From Massilia polaris (lineage in GTDB: Bacteria > Pseudomonadota > Gammaproteobacteria > Burkholderiales > Burkholderiaceae_D), in NCBI RefSeq assembly GCF_012927275.1, contig NZ_JABBGG010000007.1:1-64000 (forward strand): a stretch of 64,000 nucleotides of DNA. The letters run 5' to 3'. Positions 27,391-36,864 of this stretch are shown here, in pieces. Below the pieces are notes generated by a model. It ran no database searches. It had not been told where the DNA came from and saw only the letters and a program-made list of their open reading frames with translations. Both the position numbers and the translations under genes were made by a program. Each line of letters opens with the position of its first letter. The first letter of the stretch is position 1.

Positions 27391-27422
27391 GGCGGATTGC
27401 GCTTTGCGCAATCCGCCATTTT
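27391..27422. terminator. 12-bp stem terminator between convergent remnants
   Basis: GGCGGATTGCGC-TTT-GCGCAATCCGCC is a perfect 12-bp stem at 27391-27417, followed by ATTTTT on the plus strand. It sits between the M13 remnant and the end of the convergent M4 remnant. Confidence 0.85.
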
Positions 27423-28524
27423 TCACGACGCCGGCCCATACTTCCGCGCCAGCGAATCCATAAAATCAAACAAGCGCAGCAAGCTCTTGCTGGTGCTCGT
27501 ATCGCACACTCCCGCCCCGCTGATCGGGAACTCGCGCGGGATGCCATCTTTGGTCATCGTCACCACCATCCCCGCGTGATTGCACGGGTCCAACGTGATC
27601 CCCGGCGGCACTGTCAGCGCCACCAGCAGGTTCTCCTCCTCCACGATCCTGCGCAGCGCCGCAAATTCATCCGCAGTGATCGACTTCGTCCACTCCTGCG
27701 TCGTAAGACCGGACCTCGCGGCGGAATACTTCATCGACTCCCGCTCGATCGCCGCCGTCCACGCCGGGCCGACGTTAATCCCACGCATGGCGCTCCACAC
27801 CGCGCGTTCCTCGGCGGAGTCGGGCCCGAACCGGTCGCGGCTTGCAGTGATCAGCGCCTGGCGCGCGGCGGCGTAATCGGTGGCAGTCGTGAAGTAGTAG
27901 TTCATCGCCCGGTACCAGATGCGGAAAGCGCTGTCGTTGCCGACGCCTGTCATGCCCGACGGGAGGTAAGTCGTCGAGGTCGATCCGGTGGTGGTGGCGC
28001 CGCGCGCAAGGAAGTAGGAGGCGCGGTTCATCGGCCCGCTGGATGTGTGCGGCCCGTACTGGTACAGCTTCGGCGTCCAGAGAAGCCCCCTTTGATGCCG
28101 GCGTCGCGCGTGGCGGCAAGGATCACGGTGCCGGACGAGACGCGGGGATTGACGTCGACGGCGGGGGATCGGTGCAACGCTAGCGTGTAAGGCAGCAATC
28201 GCTTGTCCGCATCCATGTGGCTGAGCAGCTGTCCACCCCAGACCTTCAGGTCGCGGTAGCGCTGCTGGAAACGCACATGGGTTATGCCGAACTGGTCCAC
28301 GGCGGACCAGATCGGCTCGAAATCGCTTTCCGCGATGACGCCAAGTTCTTTTTTTGCGGCGCGCACCGCAAGCAGCGAGCGCGCGACTCTTTCGTTTTTT
28401 TCGAGTGGATATATGCCAGCGTGCTTTCAGTCCTTATGGCAAGCTGGGCTTGCGCCAGCGGCGCCGCGATTGCCGATATGGCGAGAATGATTGCCCCCGG
28501 GTGCAGCCTGATCGATGACCACAT
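27423..28524 (-). pseudogene. M4 (thermolysin-like) metallopeptidase with internal deletion and frameshift
   Basis: The start at 28524 (MWSSIRLHPG, after GGAG) gives a signal peptide ending APLAQAQ. The frame shifts in an A7 run near 28395, then the FTP propeptide continues: NERVARSLLAVRAAKKELGV, HVRFQQRYRDLKVWGGQLLSHMD. At about 28080 it jumps to the M4 C-terminal domain KLYQYGPHTSSGPMNRASYFLARG, which holds the equivalent of the proton-donor His, and runs to the stop at 27423. The zinc-binding HExxH and the second Glu helix are missing. Confidence 0.8.
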
Positions 28525-28738
28525 TTTTTTGTTCTCCACATGGATAGGCGCGGGACGGCGGGATCGACGGCCTCGCTGGTTAACGGTTGAGTTACTCAGA
28601 CACCGCGGCGTGGAAGTCGTTCGCCTCATATGTTAGGTATCGAACAGAGCCCGGCGGGTAAGGGCCCTAAGGTTGACCGGTCACATGCACCACGTGGCCC
28701 CGAGGTCAACGATTTACTCATCTAGCGAGGTAATTGAA

Positions 28739-28933
28739 ATGAACAAGGATCAGGTAAAAGGCAAGGCGAAGGAAGTCGGCGGCAAAATCCAGCAGAAAGT
28801 TGGCGAAGTGGTCGGCAGTTCCGAGCAACAACTCAAAGGCATGAAGAACCAGGCCGAAGGCAACATCCAGCAAAAGGCCGGTGATGTGAAGGAAGCTGCG
28901 AAGGACATAGCGAAAGACCGCGGCAACCGTTAA
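28739..28933 (+). CDS. CsbD-family stress protein, copy 1
   Basis: The 64-residue hydrophilic protein begins MNKDQVKGKAKEVGGKIQQKVGEVVG and continues with a KNQAEGN repeat. CsbD/YjbJ proteins are small, highly charged general-stress proteins of unknown mechanism. The start is supported by GCGAGG upstream and by the near-identical start of copy 2. A methyltransferase gene lies between the copies. Confidence 0.92.
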   Translation: MNKDQVKGKAKEVGGKIQQKVGEVVGSSEQQLKGMKNQAEGNIQQKAGDVKEAAKDIAKDRGNR

Positions 28934-29011
28934 GGTTTAGTCTCGCGCTCACTACCCGGCGTATTGAGCCTGCCCGCCCGTGATCCCTCACGGCGCGGGT
29001 AGAATGCGTTC

Positions 29012-29632
29012 ATGGACGAACTCGACGACATCGCGCAGCGCACGCTCGCACACTACGAACGCAACGCGCAGCAGTTTTTCGCCGGCACCATCGGCCACGA
29101 CGTCAGCCAGAATATTGCCGCGCTGCTCGGCGCGATCCAGGTGCAGGCGCCTTTCACCATCCTCGACCTGGGCTGTGGCCCGGGCCGCGACCTGAAGACC
29201 TTCGCGTCCATGGGGCATCGGGCGATCGGTGTTGACGGGGCGCAGCGCTTCGTCGACATGGCGCGCGAATACAGCGGCTGTGAGGTGTGGCGCCAGGACT
29301 TGCTCCACCTCGATCTTGCCCCGGCGATGTTCGACGGCATCTTTGCGAACGCGGTGCTGTTCCATGTTCCCAGCGCGGCGCTGCCGCAGGTGCTCGACCG
29401 GCTTTACGCCGCGCTTAAGCCGGGCGGGGTGCTGTTTTCATCGAATCCGCGAGGGCGCAACGAGGAAGGGTGGAACGGCGAGCGCTACGGAAGTTACTAC
29501 GATTACGAGACGTGGGAGCGGTTTGTCACCGCCGCAGGGTTTGTTTCGCTGCATCATTATTACCGTCCGGAAGGCTTGCCACGCGAACAGCAACCGTGGC
29601 TGGCGAGCGTCTGGCGCAAGCCCGCGGACTGA
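29012..29632 (+). CDS. SAM-dependent methyltransferase of class I
   Basis: The 206-residue protein has the SAM motif I ILDLGCGPGRDL (about residues 49-60), then the acidic strand end GVDGAQRFVDMAR, and the later motif LKPGGVLFSSNPRG. The substrate cannot be predicted; the fold is that of small-molecule methyltransferases. It lies between two CsbD genes on the same strand. Confidence 0.85.
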   Translation: MDELDDIAQRTLAHYERNAQQFFAGTIGHDVSQNIAALLGAIQVQAPFTILDLGCGPGRDLKTFASMGHRAIGVDGAQRFVDMAREYSGCEVWRQDLLHLDLAPAMFDGIFANAVLFHVPSAALPQVLDRLYAALKPGGVLFSSNPRGRNEEGWNGERYGSYYDYETWERFVTAAGFVSLHHYYRPEGLPREQQPWLASVWRKPAD

Positions 29633-29730
29633 TAGCAATGTGCGTGTGCGAACAGAAGAGTTCGCAGGGAAGGGATATTCTGGCCTCGATGCATCGCCAT
29701 TGTGGCCATGCACCTTCTAAGGAGCTCACC

Positions 29731-29910
29731 ATGAACAAAGACCAAGTCAAGGGCGCACTGAAAGACCTCGGCGGCAAAATCCAGGAAGAAGCCGGCAAGC
29801 TGACGGGCAGCACCGAACAGCAGGCCAAGGGCCTGGCGAACCAGATCGAAGGCAAAACCCAGGAAAAAGTGGGCGACGCTAAAGAAGTAATCAAGGACGC
29901 GCTGAACTAA
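29731..29910 (+). CDS. CsbD-family stress protein, copy 2
   Basis: The 59-residue protein starts MNKDQVKGALKDLGGKIQEEAGKLTG. It is clearly homologous to copy 1, about 1 kb upstream. AAGGAG lies 6 bases before the ATG. A strong terminator follows within 20 bases. Confidence 0.93.
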   Translation: MNKDQVKGALKDLGGKIQEEAGKLTGSTEQQAKGLANQIEGKTQEKVGDAKEVIKDALN

Positions 29911-29926
29911 GCCGTTTCCCGAAAAC

Positions 29927-29958
29927 AAAACAGCCGCTTGTCATCAAGCGGCTGTTTT
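29927..29958. terminator. Bidirectional terminator between csbD copy 2 and the DPP-IV gene
   Basis: AAAACAGCCGCTTG (29927-29940) and CAAGCGGCTGTTTT (29945-29958) form a perfect 14-bp stem around TCAT. A/T-rich ends on both sides let it work for both convergent genes. Confidence 0.92.
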
Positions 29959-29978
29959 GCATTGGGCGCGGCTAAAAA

Positions 29979-32195
29979 TCAGCGTGCGTCATTGCCGACG
30001 TGGCGGTGGAAGAAAGCTTCGATCGTGCCGTACACATGGCGCTGGCCAGGACGCGACGAAATGCCGTGCTTGGCGCCAGGGTAGGTCATCAGGTCGAACC
30101 TGACGTTGCGGTTCACCAGCGCGTCGATCAACTGCGTGCTGTTCGAGAACAGGACGTTATCGTCGGCCATGCCGTGCACCAGCAGCAGCGGCGACTTGAG
30201 GCCGTCGAGGTGTGCGAACACGCCGCTGGTCTTGTACGCTTCCGGATCGGACTTCGGCGTCGCACCGACGAACTGCTCGGTGTAGTGGGTGTCGTACAGC
30301 GACCAGTCGGTCACCGGCGCCACCGACACGCCCATCGCGATCTTGTCCGATGCCGCAGCCAGCAGGCGCAGCGTCATGAAACCGCCATAGCTCCAGCCGA
30401 ATACGCCGATACGCTTCGGATCGACGAAGGCCTGCTTGCCGAGCCACTCGATGCCGGTCAGCTGGTCTTCGACTTCATGCTTGCCGAGGCCACCGTAGAT
30501 CGCATCGGTGAAGCTGCGTTCGCGGCGCGACGAGCCGCGGTTATCAAGGCGGAACACCACATAACCCTGCTGCGCCATGTACTGGTCGAAGTTGTTGCCC
30601 CACTTGCGCGCCACGTGCTGCGCGTGCGGGCCGCCGTAGGTCGACAGGTACACCGGATAGCGCTTGCCCGAATCGAAGGCCGCCGGCTTGATGATCGAGT
30701 AGTGCAGCGTATGGCCGTCGTTGGCCTTGAGCGTGCCGTATTCGGTCTTCAGGTGGTCGGCCTTGTACTTGGCGTACGGGTGGCTGTCGTCCAGCTCATT
30801 CTTTTCCAGCCACTCGACCAGCGAGCCGTCCGCGCGGCGGATCGCCACTTGCGGCGGGGTCGACGGATCGGAGAAGGTGTCGACGAAAATCTCGCCGTTA
30901 TGCGCGAACGAGGCGTCGTGCCAGCCGTCGGCCTTGGTGATGCGGACCGGCTTGTCGGCGGTGCTGCCGTCGAGCTTGAGCGCGTAGGTTTGCTTGTCGA
31001 CGACCGCGTCGCGGTTGGACGACACGAACACGCGGCCCGATTTCTCATCGACCGCGAGGATGTTATCGATGCCCCATTCGCCGCGCGAGATCGGGTGCAG
31101 CAGCTTGCCGTTCATGTCGTACAGGTACAGGTGGTTGCGGCCGGTGCGCTCGGACGCCCAGATGAAGGCCTTGCGCTTCTTCAGGAACTTCAGGTCGTCA
31201 TGGATGGTGGTCCAGGTCTTCGACGTTTCGGAGAGGAGCGGGCGCTGTGCCAGCGTGGCCGCGTCGACGGCGATCAGGTCGAGGCGCTTCTGGTCGCGGG
31301 TCTGGCGCTGGTACACCAGCTGCTTGCCGTCCTCGCTCCAGTCGGCGCGCACCAGGTAAATGTCCTTCTCCGCGCCCAGGTCGACCTTGCGCTGTTCGCC
31401 AGTGGTTGGCGAGACGATCATCAGGTCGACCAGCACGTTCGGGTCGCCGGCCGATGGATAGCGCTGCTCGACCACTTCGGTGCGGTCGGCGAAGATCTCG
31501 AAGCGGCGCACGACCGGCACCGGAGCCTCGTCGTAGCGCTTGTAGGCGATGGCGGAATCATCCGGCGCCCAGTAGTAGCCGGTGCTCTGGCCCATTTCTT
31601 CCTGCGCGATGAATTCGGCTTCGCCGTTGTGGACCGTGCCTTTGCCATCAAGCGTCAGCTGCTTCTCGGCGCCGGTCGCCAGGTCGATCACGAACAGGTT
31701 CTGGGCGCGCACGAACGACACGTAGCGGCCCTTCGGCGAAATCTTCGGATCGCCCACGTTGCCCGATGCGACCTTGCGCGCCGCTTCCGGCTTGCTGGCG
31801 TCGACCAGGTACAGGTCGCCGGCGATCGGTACCAGCAGCTGCTTGCCGTCCGGCGACCAGCTGTAGCTGATGATGCCGTTCAGGCTCGCGGTGCGCGCGC
31901 GTTCGCGGCGCGCTTTTTCTTCAGGCGACAGGGTCTCGTTCGGGACCAGCTGTTTGGAGTCGACCAGGCGCTTGGTGGTCTTGTCCTTCATGTTGTATTC
32001 CCAGAGGTCCAGCTGGAACTGGTTGTCCGGACGGCCGCGCAGGAAGGTCACGCGGGCGCCGTCTGGCGACACGCGCAGGTTGCGCACGCCTGGTCCCGCC
32101 AGCGCCGGGTCGGCGTGGATGCGGTCCAGCGTCAGGCGCTCCGCGGAGGCAGGAACGCACGACAGTGCAGCTAACAAGGGAAGTAGAAAACGCAT
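29979..32195 (-). CDS. Exported S9B dipeptidyl peptidase IV
   Basis: The 738-residue serine peptidase has a short signal peptide (MRFLLPLLAALSCVPASA), an eight-bladed propeller (about 30-480) and a C-terminal alpha/beta-hydrolase domain. The nucleophile is Ser602 in GWSYGG; the Asp is in GMADDNVLF and the His in AKHGIS. The propeller Glu pair QEEMGQS that anchors the substrate N-terminus is present. It removes X-Pro or X-Ala dipeptides from peptides in the periplasm. Confidence 0.92.
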   Translation of the reverse strand: MRFLLPLLAALSCVPASAERLTLDRIHADPALAGPGVRNLRVSPDGARVTFLRGRPDNQFQLDLWEYNMKDKTTKRLVDSKQLVPNETLSPEEKARRERARTASLNGIISYSWSPDGKQLLVPIAGDLYLVDASKPEAARKVASGNVGDPKISPKGRYVSFVRAQNLFVIDLATGAEKQLTLDGKGTVHNGEAEFIAQEEMGQSTGYYWAPDDSAIAYKRYDEAPVPVVRRFEIFADRTEVVEQRYPSAGDPNVLVDLMIVSPTTGEQRKVDLGAEKDIYLVRADWSEDGKQLVYQRQTRDQKRLDLIAVDAATLAQRPLLSETSKTWTTIHDDLKFLKKRKAFIWASERTGRNHLYLYDMNGKLLHPISRGEWGIDNILAVDEKSGRVFVSSNRDAVVDKQTYALKLDGSTADKPVRITKADGWHDASFAHNGEIFVDTFSDPSTPPQVAIRRADGSLVEWLEKNELDDSHPYAKYKADHLKTEYGTLKANDGHTLHYSIIKPAAFDSGKRYPVYLSTYGGPHAQHVARKWGNNFDQYMAQQGYVVFRLDNRGSSRRERSFTDAIYGGLGKHEVEDQLTGIEWLGKQAFVDPKRIGVFGWSYGGFMTLRLLAAASDKIAMGVSVAPVTDWSLYDTHYTEQFVGATPKSDPEAYKTSGVFAHLDGLKSPLLLVHGMADDNVLFSNSTQLIDALVNRNVRFDLMTYPGAKHGISSRPGQRHVYGTIEAFFHRHVGNDAR

Positions 32196-32283
32196 GGAAG
32201 GTCTCGAAGTTTTGATTAATTGGGTCGGAAACTGCGAGACGATACCAGAGTCGCTGGCAAAACGCTGTAAATATGGCCTTCTT

Positions 32284-33681
32284 TTAGCGGTCCGATTGCA
32301 GCACGCGTTCGCGCGACAGGTAGTGCAGCGACCACGTGAGCAGCACCGCGGCGATGGTCAGTCCGACAACCAGGCCGATCCAGTAACCGGCGGCGCCCAT
32401 CGGCGCCGCCGGGGCCCACGCGAACCACGACGGCGCGCGGCCCAGCAGGTAGCCAAGCGGCAGCGAGAAGCCCCAGAACGCCAGCAGCTGGATCTGCATC
32501 GGCTGGCGCGTGACCCGGTAGCCGCGCAGCGCGCTGGCGGTGGCGACCTGGGTGGCGTCGGACAGCTGGAAGAAGGCGGCGAACAGCAGCAGGTCGACGC
32601 ACATGCTTTGCACCGCCGGGTCGGAGGTATAGGCGCGCGCGATCTCCCAGCGGAACAACGCGATGAAGGCGGCCGACAGCACGCCGAAGGCCACCGACAT
32701 CCCCACCCCGACCCACGACGCGAAGCGGGCGCGCGCCGCATCGCCTTCGCCCAGCGCCTGGCCGACCCGCGTGACCATGCCGATGCCGAAGCTGAGCGGC
32801 ACCATGAACACCAGCGCCGAGAAATTCAGCGCGATCTGGTGCGCCGATACCTGCACCACGCCGAAGCGCGCGACCAGCAGGCTGATGGCGCCAAACGCGC
32901 TCGCTTCGGCAAAGTAGGTGATCCCGATCGGCGCCCCGAGGCGCAGCATGCTGGCGATTTCCGGCAGGTGCGGCCACTCCCAGTGGGTGAAGGGGAAGGT
33001 GATTCGGTAGGCCGGGGCGATGCGCATCCACGCGATCATCGCGGCCAGCATCAGCCACATGCCGGTGGCGGTGGCCACCGCGCAGCCGATGCCGCCCAGT
33101 TTCGGCATGCCCCAGTTGCCGAACACGAGCAGCCAGTTGATGAATATGTTGAACAGCAGTCCGAGGATGGCGATCACCATCACCGGCTTGGTGGCGTTGA
33201 TGCTGGTGGTGTAGCCGTACAGCGCGCGGTAGCAGCCGAAGGCCGGCATGCCGAGGCTGATGATGTGGACAAACAGCGCGGCGCGGCCGGCGACCGCCGG
33301 GTCGAGCCCGATATGGTCGAACAGAAGGGTGGCGACGTTGGTCAGCACCATGGCGATGAGGCCGACGCCGAGTCCCTTCCACAGGCCCTGGCGCACCACG
33401 TGCGGGATGCGGTCGAACTGGCCGCCGCCGGTTTCGTGGGCGACCACGGTATTCATCGACATCATGGTGCCCATCACCGTGACCAGGATGATCGACCAGA
33501 CCGACGTGCCGATCGACACCGCGGCCAGTTCGTCGGCGCTGACGTGACCCGTCATCGCGACGTCGGCCACGCCCATACCGACGGTGGCCAGCTGCCCGAT
33601 CAGCATCGGCCATGACAGGCGCCACAGGGCATCGATTTCAGTGCGGGCGGAGTAGTGCGGACGGGTGGTGGTGGAATGCAT
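32284..33681 (-). CDS. MATE-family multidrug efflux transporter (NorM-like)
   Basis: The 465-residue protein has about 12 membrane segments in two homologous halves. It opens ALWRLSWPMLIGQLATVGMGVADVAMTGHVS, a MATE N-terminus with the conserved Asp/Gly helix-1 region. MATE proteins export cationic drugs in exchange for Na or H. It is a single gene, not obviously linked to its neighbours. Confidence 0.92.
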   Translation of the reverse strand: MHSTTTRPHYSARTEIDALWRLSWPMLIGQLATVGMGVADVAMTGHVSADELAAVSIGTSVWSIILVTVMGTMMSMNTVVAHETGGGQFDRIPHVVRQGLWKGLGVGLIAMVLTNVATLLFDHIGLDPAVAGRAALFVHIISLGMPAFGCYRALYGYTTSINATKPVMVIAILGLLFNIFINWLLVFGNWGMPKLGGIGCAVATATGMWLMLAAMIAWMRIAPAYRITFPFTHWEWPHLPEIASMLRLGAPIGITYFAEASAFGAISLLVARFGVVQVSAHQIALNFSALVFMVPLSFGIGMVTRVGQALGEGDAARARFASWVGVGMSVAFGVLSAAFIALFRWEIARAYTSDPAVQSMCVDLLLFAAFFQLSDATQVATASALRGYRVTRQPMQIQLLAFWGFSLPLGYLLGRAPSWFAWAPAAPMGAAGYWIGLVVGLTIAAVLLTWSLHYLSRERVLQSDR

Positions 33682-33745
33682 GGGCGGCGCGAATCGGGCG
33701 AAACCGTGGATTTTAACGGCTTTGCCCGCGCCGCGGGCGTCGATC

Positions 33746-34648
33746 TCAGTGCTGGCCGGCCGCGCGCGGCGGCAGTGTCTTCAGGTAGGCGTGCAGCGCG
33801 TCGATGTCGACGTCGTTCATTCCGCCCAGCGACGCGAACGGCATCACCGTGCTGACCGCGCTGCCGTCGGGCCGGCGGCCGCTGCGCAGCATCGCCTTGA
33901 GCGCCTGCGCGGTCGGGTAGTGCGCCATCGCGCCGCCCTTACCCGGAGTGAGGTTGGCCGCATGCGGCCAGTCGGGCGGCGCGCCGGGGATCTTGCCGCC
34001 GCTCAGGCGGGCGCCATGGCAGCTGATGCAGCTGTTGGCTACATAGGCGCCATGGGCGACCGTGGCCGCCACCGGATGCGGCGCAGCCGGCGGCAGGGCG
34101 TGGTCGATCTTTTCGGCGGCATCCTGGATCATGCCGAAGCCATACTGCACCTTGTAGATCCACGGCAGGCTGATGACCGCCTCTTTGCCTGCCACCGGCG
34201 GCAACTGCTGCGCGTAGCTGATGATGGCGGAGATGTCCTCGTCGGTGAGCCGGTTGTAGTCTTCGCTCGGCATGATCATCACCGGCGTGCCGTCCGGCCT
34301 GACCCCGTGGCGCAGTGTGCGCACCCAGTCCATCATCGCGTAGTTGCCGGTGACGCTGCCGGCGCCGCGGGTGAGGTTGGGCGAGACCACCAGCGTGCCG
34401 CCGCCGTTGACCACTTCCTTGCCGGCGCCGTTGGCGCCGTGGCAGTCGGCGCAGCCGCGGGTAGAGAACAGGTAGCGGCCATGTTCGATATGCGCGGCGT
34501 CGGCGCGCAGCGTCACCGGCGACGCCGGTACGGTCAGCGTGCGCGCCATTTTGCGCTCGCCAAGCGCCTTGCCGAGGGCAAGCACGGCCAACACCAGCAA
34601 CCCCAGCGCGGCGATGGCCGCCGCGACCGATTTGATCCACGTTTTCAT
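33746..34648 (-). CDS. Membrane-anchored dihaem cytochrome c
   Basis: The start at 34648 (MKTWIKSVAAA) follows GGAGATCGC. An N-terminal membrane anchor (about residues 8-28) precedes two c-type haem motifs, CADCH at 66-70 and CISCH at 207-211. Possible Met axial ligands are in VMIMPSEDYN and TVMPFASLGG. This resembles the cytochrome subunits of periplasmic dehydrogenases, but no dehydrogenase gene is adjacent. It would pass electrons to the respiratory chain. Confidence 0.88.
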   Translation of the reverse strand: MKTWIKSVAAAIAALGLLVLAVLALGKALGERKMARTLTVPASPVTLRADAAHIEHGRYLFSTRGCADCHGANGAGKEVVNGGGTLVVSPNLTRGAGSVTGNYAMMDWVRTLRHGVRPDGTPVMIMPSEDYNRLTDEDISAIISYAQQLPPVAGKEAVISLPWIYKVQYGFGMIQDAAEKIDHALPPAAPHPVAATVAHGAYVANSCISCHGARLSGGKIPGAPPDWPHAANLTPGKGGAMAHYPTAQALKAMLRSGRRPDGSAVSTVMPFASLGGMNDVDIDALHAYLKTLPPRAAGQH

Positions 34649-34775
34649 GCGATCTCCTTCGTTGCCGCCTGCTGCTATGGATGAGTGATAAAAGGAATGG
34701 GGCCGGTGCGGAAACGTGCGCCTGCGGCCGTGGCTGCGCAGTACGATGATGCAAACCGATTCCGGAGTGCCGACC

Positions 34776-35702
34776 GTGGAATACAAGGACTACTATCAGA
34801 CGCTTGGAATCGAAAAAAACGCATCCGCGGATGACATCAAAAAGGCGTACCGCAAGCTGGTGCGCAAGTACCATCCGGACGTCAGCAAGGCGAGCGACGC
34901 CGAATCGAAAACCAAGGAACTGAACGAAGCCTACGACGTGCTGGGCGACGCCGAGAAGCGTTCGGCCTACGACGAGCTTGGCCGCGGCCACCGCCATGGG
35001 CAGCCATTCCAACCGCCGCCGGAATGGGGATCGGCCTACGATTTCGGCGGCGGCGGCGGCGCCGAGGACTTCTTCTCCGACCTGTTCGCCAATGCGGGCC
35101 GGCGCGGGCAGCGCGGCGGCGGCGCCCAGTTCAAGATGCGCGGCGACGATGCCCACGCATCGATCGCCATCCCTTTGCGCGACGCCTACCATGGCGCCAG
35201 CCGCACCATCACGCTGCGCGCGCCTGAACGCGACGCGCAGGGCAGGGTGGCGATGCGCGAGCGCTCGCTCAGCGTCAGTATTCCAACGGGCGTGGTCCCC
35301 GGGCAGCAGCTGCGCCTGGCCGGCCAGGGCCATCCCGGCGTCAACGGCGGCGCCGCCGGCGACCTTTTCCTGGAAATCCAGCTGCAGCCTGATCCGCGTT
35401 ACCGCGTGGAGGGACGCGATGTGTACGAAAACGTCCCGGTCGCGCCATGGGAAGCGGCGCTGGGCGCGCAGATCGATGTGCCGACGCCCTCCGGCCAGGT
35501 GCAGGTCACCGTGCCCGCCGGTTCGCAGTCCGGGCGCAAGCTGCGCCTCAAGGGGCGCGGCATTCCTGGCCACCCGGCCGGCGACCTTTACCTGATCCTC
35601 GACCTCGTGCTGCCGCCGGCGAAGGACGACCGCGCGCGCGCGCTGTACCAGCAGATGGCGCGTGAAATGGCGTTCAACCCGCGCGCCGGCATCGGAGCGT
35701 GA
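34776..35702 (+). CDS. cbpA: Curved-DNA-binding protein CbpA (DnaJ-like co-chaperone)
   Basis: A GTG start at 34776 (EYKDYYQTLGIEK) with GGAG upstream gives 308 residues. The J domain (about 1-70) has the HPD motif in KYHPDVS. A Gly-rich linker follows, then the two-part DnaJ C-terminal domain. There is no zinc-finger, which separates CbpA from DnaJ. CbpA stimulates DnaK and binds curved DNA in stationary phase. Its modulator cbpM follows after 3 bases. Confidence 0.93.
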   Translation: MEYKDYYQTLGIEKNASADDIKKAYRKLVRKYHPDVSKASDAESKTKELNEAYDVLGDAEKRSAYDELGRGHRHGQPFQPPPEWGSAYDFGGGGGAEDFFSDLFANAGRRGQRGGGAQFKMRGDDAHASIAIPLRDAYHGASRTITLRAPERDAQGRVAMRERSLSVSIPTGVVPGQQLRLAGQGHPGVNGGAAGDLFLEIQLQPDPRYRVEGRDVYENVPVAPWEAALGAQIDVPTPSGQVQVTVPAGSQSGRKLRLKGRGIPGHPAGDLYLILDLVLPPAKDDRARALYQQMAREMAFNPRAGIGA

Positions 35703-35705
35703 ACC

Positions 35706-36017
35706 ATGAGTACCAACCAGTCCCTGGCATCCCAGTTGCTCGACGAAGCTGCGCTGACGCTGGACGAACTTGCCCATGCCTGCGGCGTGGAACCGGACTG
35801 GGTCGTGCAGCACGTCCAGGCGGGCGTGCTGGGCGGTAACGTGGAAGTGGAAGTGACCAGCTGGCGCTTCGGCAGCGGCGATCTCGGCCGAGCGCGCCGG
35901 CTGCTGCAGATCGAGCAGGACTTCGACGCCAACGAAGACGTCGCGGCGCTGGTGGTCGACCTCGGCGATGAAATACGCCGGCTCATGGCGCGGCTCGCCG
36001 CGCTGGGCGCCCGCTAA
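35706..36017 (+). CDS. cbpM: Chaperone modulator CbpM
   Basis: The 103-residue protein has the CbpM layout: LTLDELAHACGVEPDWVVQHV (a MerR-like helix-turn-helix), then SGDLGRARRLLQIEQDFDANEDV and DLGDEIRRLMARL. CbpM binds the J domain of CbpA and blocks its co-chaperone and DNA-binding activity. It follows cbpA closely, as in enterobacteria. Confidence 0.93.
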   Translation: MSTNQSLASQLLDEAALTLDELAHACGVEPDWVVQHVQAGVLGGNVEVEVTSWRFGSGDLGRARRLLQIEQDFDANEDVAALVVDLGDEIRRLMARLAALGAR

Positions 36018-36270
36018 GCGCGCCCGCGAATTCCAGCGGCGACCATGCAACATGAGAGCTCCCTCCTGGCGGGCTGATGTACGGACTATGCTACTGGTGC
36101 GGTTCCGATCATTGATGCACAACAACACCCTTGCTGTTTGATCATGCTGGCCGGGTCTTGGCAAGCGCCGCGCGATGCCGCTGTAGCGAACTAACCCATC
36201 CGGGCGACGCCATCGGCCGATGGGCCTTAGACTTCAATATCAGGACAACAAGACTCACCCAAAAGGAAAA

Positions 36271-36864
36271 ATGATGGAAACGAACAATGGACACGCGCTG
36301 AAAGGCAAACGGGTTGCTGTGCTGATGACCGACGGGGTCGAGCAGGTCGAGTACACGAAGCCGCGCGGTTTCCTCGAACGACACGGCGCGATCGTCACCC
36401 TGATGTCGCCGAAAGCCAAAGGCGAACAGGTGCAGGGCAAGAACCACGACACCAACGGCGATACGTTTACCGTCGAAATGCACGTGCGCGATGCCAAACC
36501 AGGCGATTTCGACGCGCTGATGCTGCCGGGCGGCGTAGAAAATCCGAAGAAATTGCGCGAAAGCGCGGAAGCGATCGACTTCATCCGCCAGTTTGGGCTC
36601 GAGGGCAAGCCGATCGCCGCCATTTGCCATGGTCCGCTCGCGCTGATCGACGCCGGCCTCGCGCAGGGGAGCCACCTCACCAGCTGGCCCGAATGCAAGG
36701 ACGAACTGACCGCTGCCGGCGCGGAGTGGAGCGATGATGAGGTGGTGGTCGACGACAAGCTCATCACCAGCCGCAAGCCGGCCGATATTCCGGCGTTCAA
36801 TGAAGCGCTGTTCAAGGCGCTGCGCATCGACGCGCAGGTTGCCGACATGGGGCCGTCGTCTTGA
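36271..36864 (+). CDS. DJ-1/PfpI-family protein (YhbO-like)
   Basis: The start at 36271 (MMETNNGH) follows AAAGGA. The 197-residue protein has the nucleophile elbow AICHGPLAL with Cys and His, and the conserved Glu in DGVEQVEYTKP. Members are described as stress proteins, glyoxalases/deglycases or peptidase-like amidotransferases; the exact activity is debated. About 250 bases upstream hold no gene that I recognise. Confidence 0.88.
   Translation: MMETNNGHALKGKRVAVLMTDGVEQVEYTKPRGFLERHGAIVTLMSPKAKGEQVQGKNHDTNGDTFTVEMHVRDAKPGDFDALMLPGGVENPKKLRESAEAIDFIRQFGLEGKPIAAICHGPLALIDAGLAQGSHLTSWPECKDELTAAGAEWSDDEVVVDDKLITSRKPADIPAFNEALFKALRIDAQVADMGPSS

Noticed and set aside
24365-27547. A very long open frame antisense to the M1 aminopeptidase gene
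   Set aside because: It is a codon-position shadow of a GC-rich gene. The sense strand has a signal peptide, GAMEN and HEVAH; the antisense product is Arg/His/Ala-rich low-complexity sequence with no motif.
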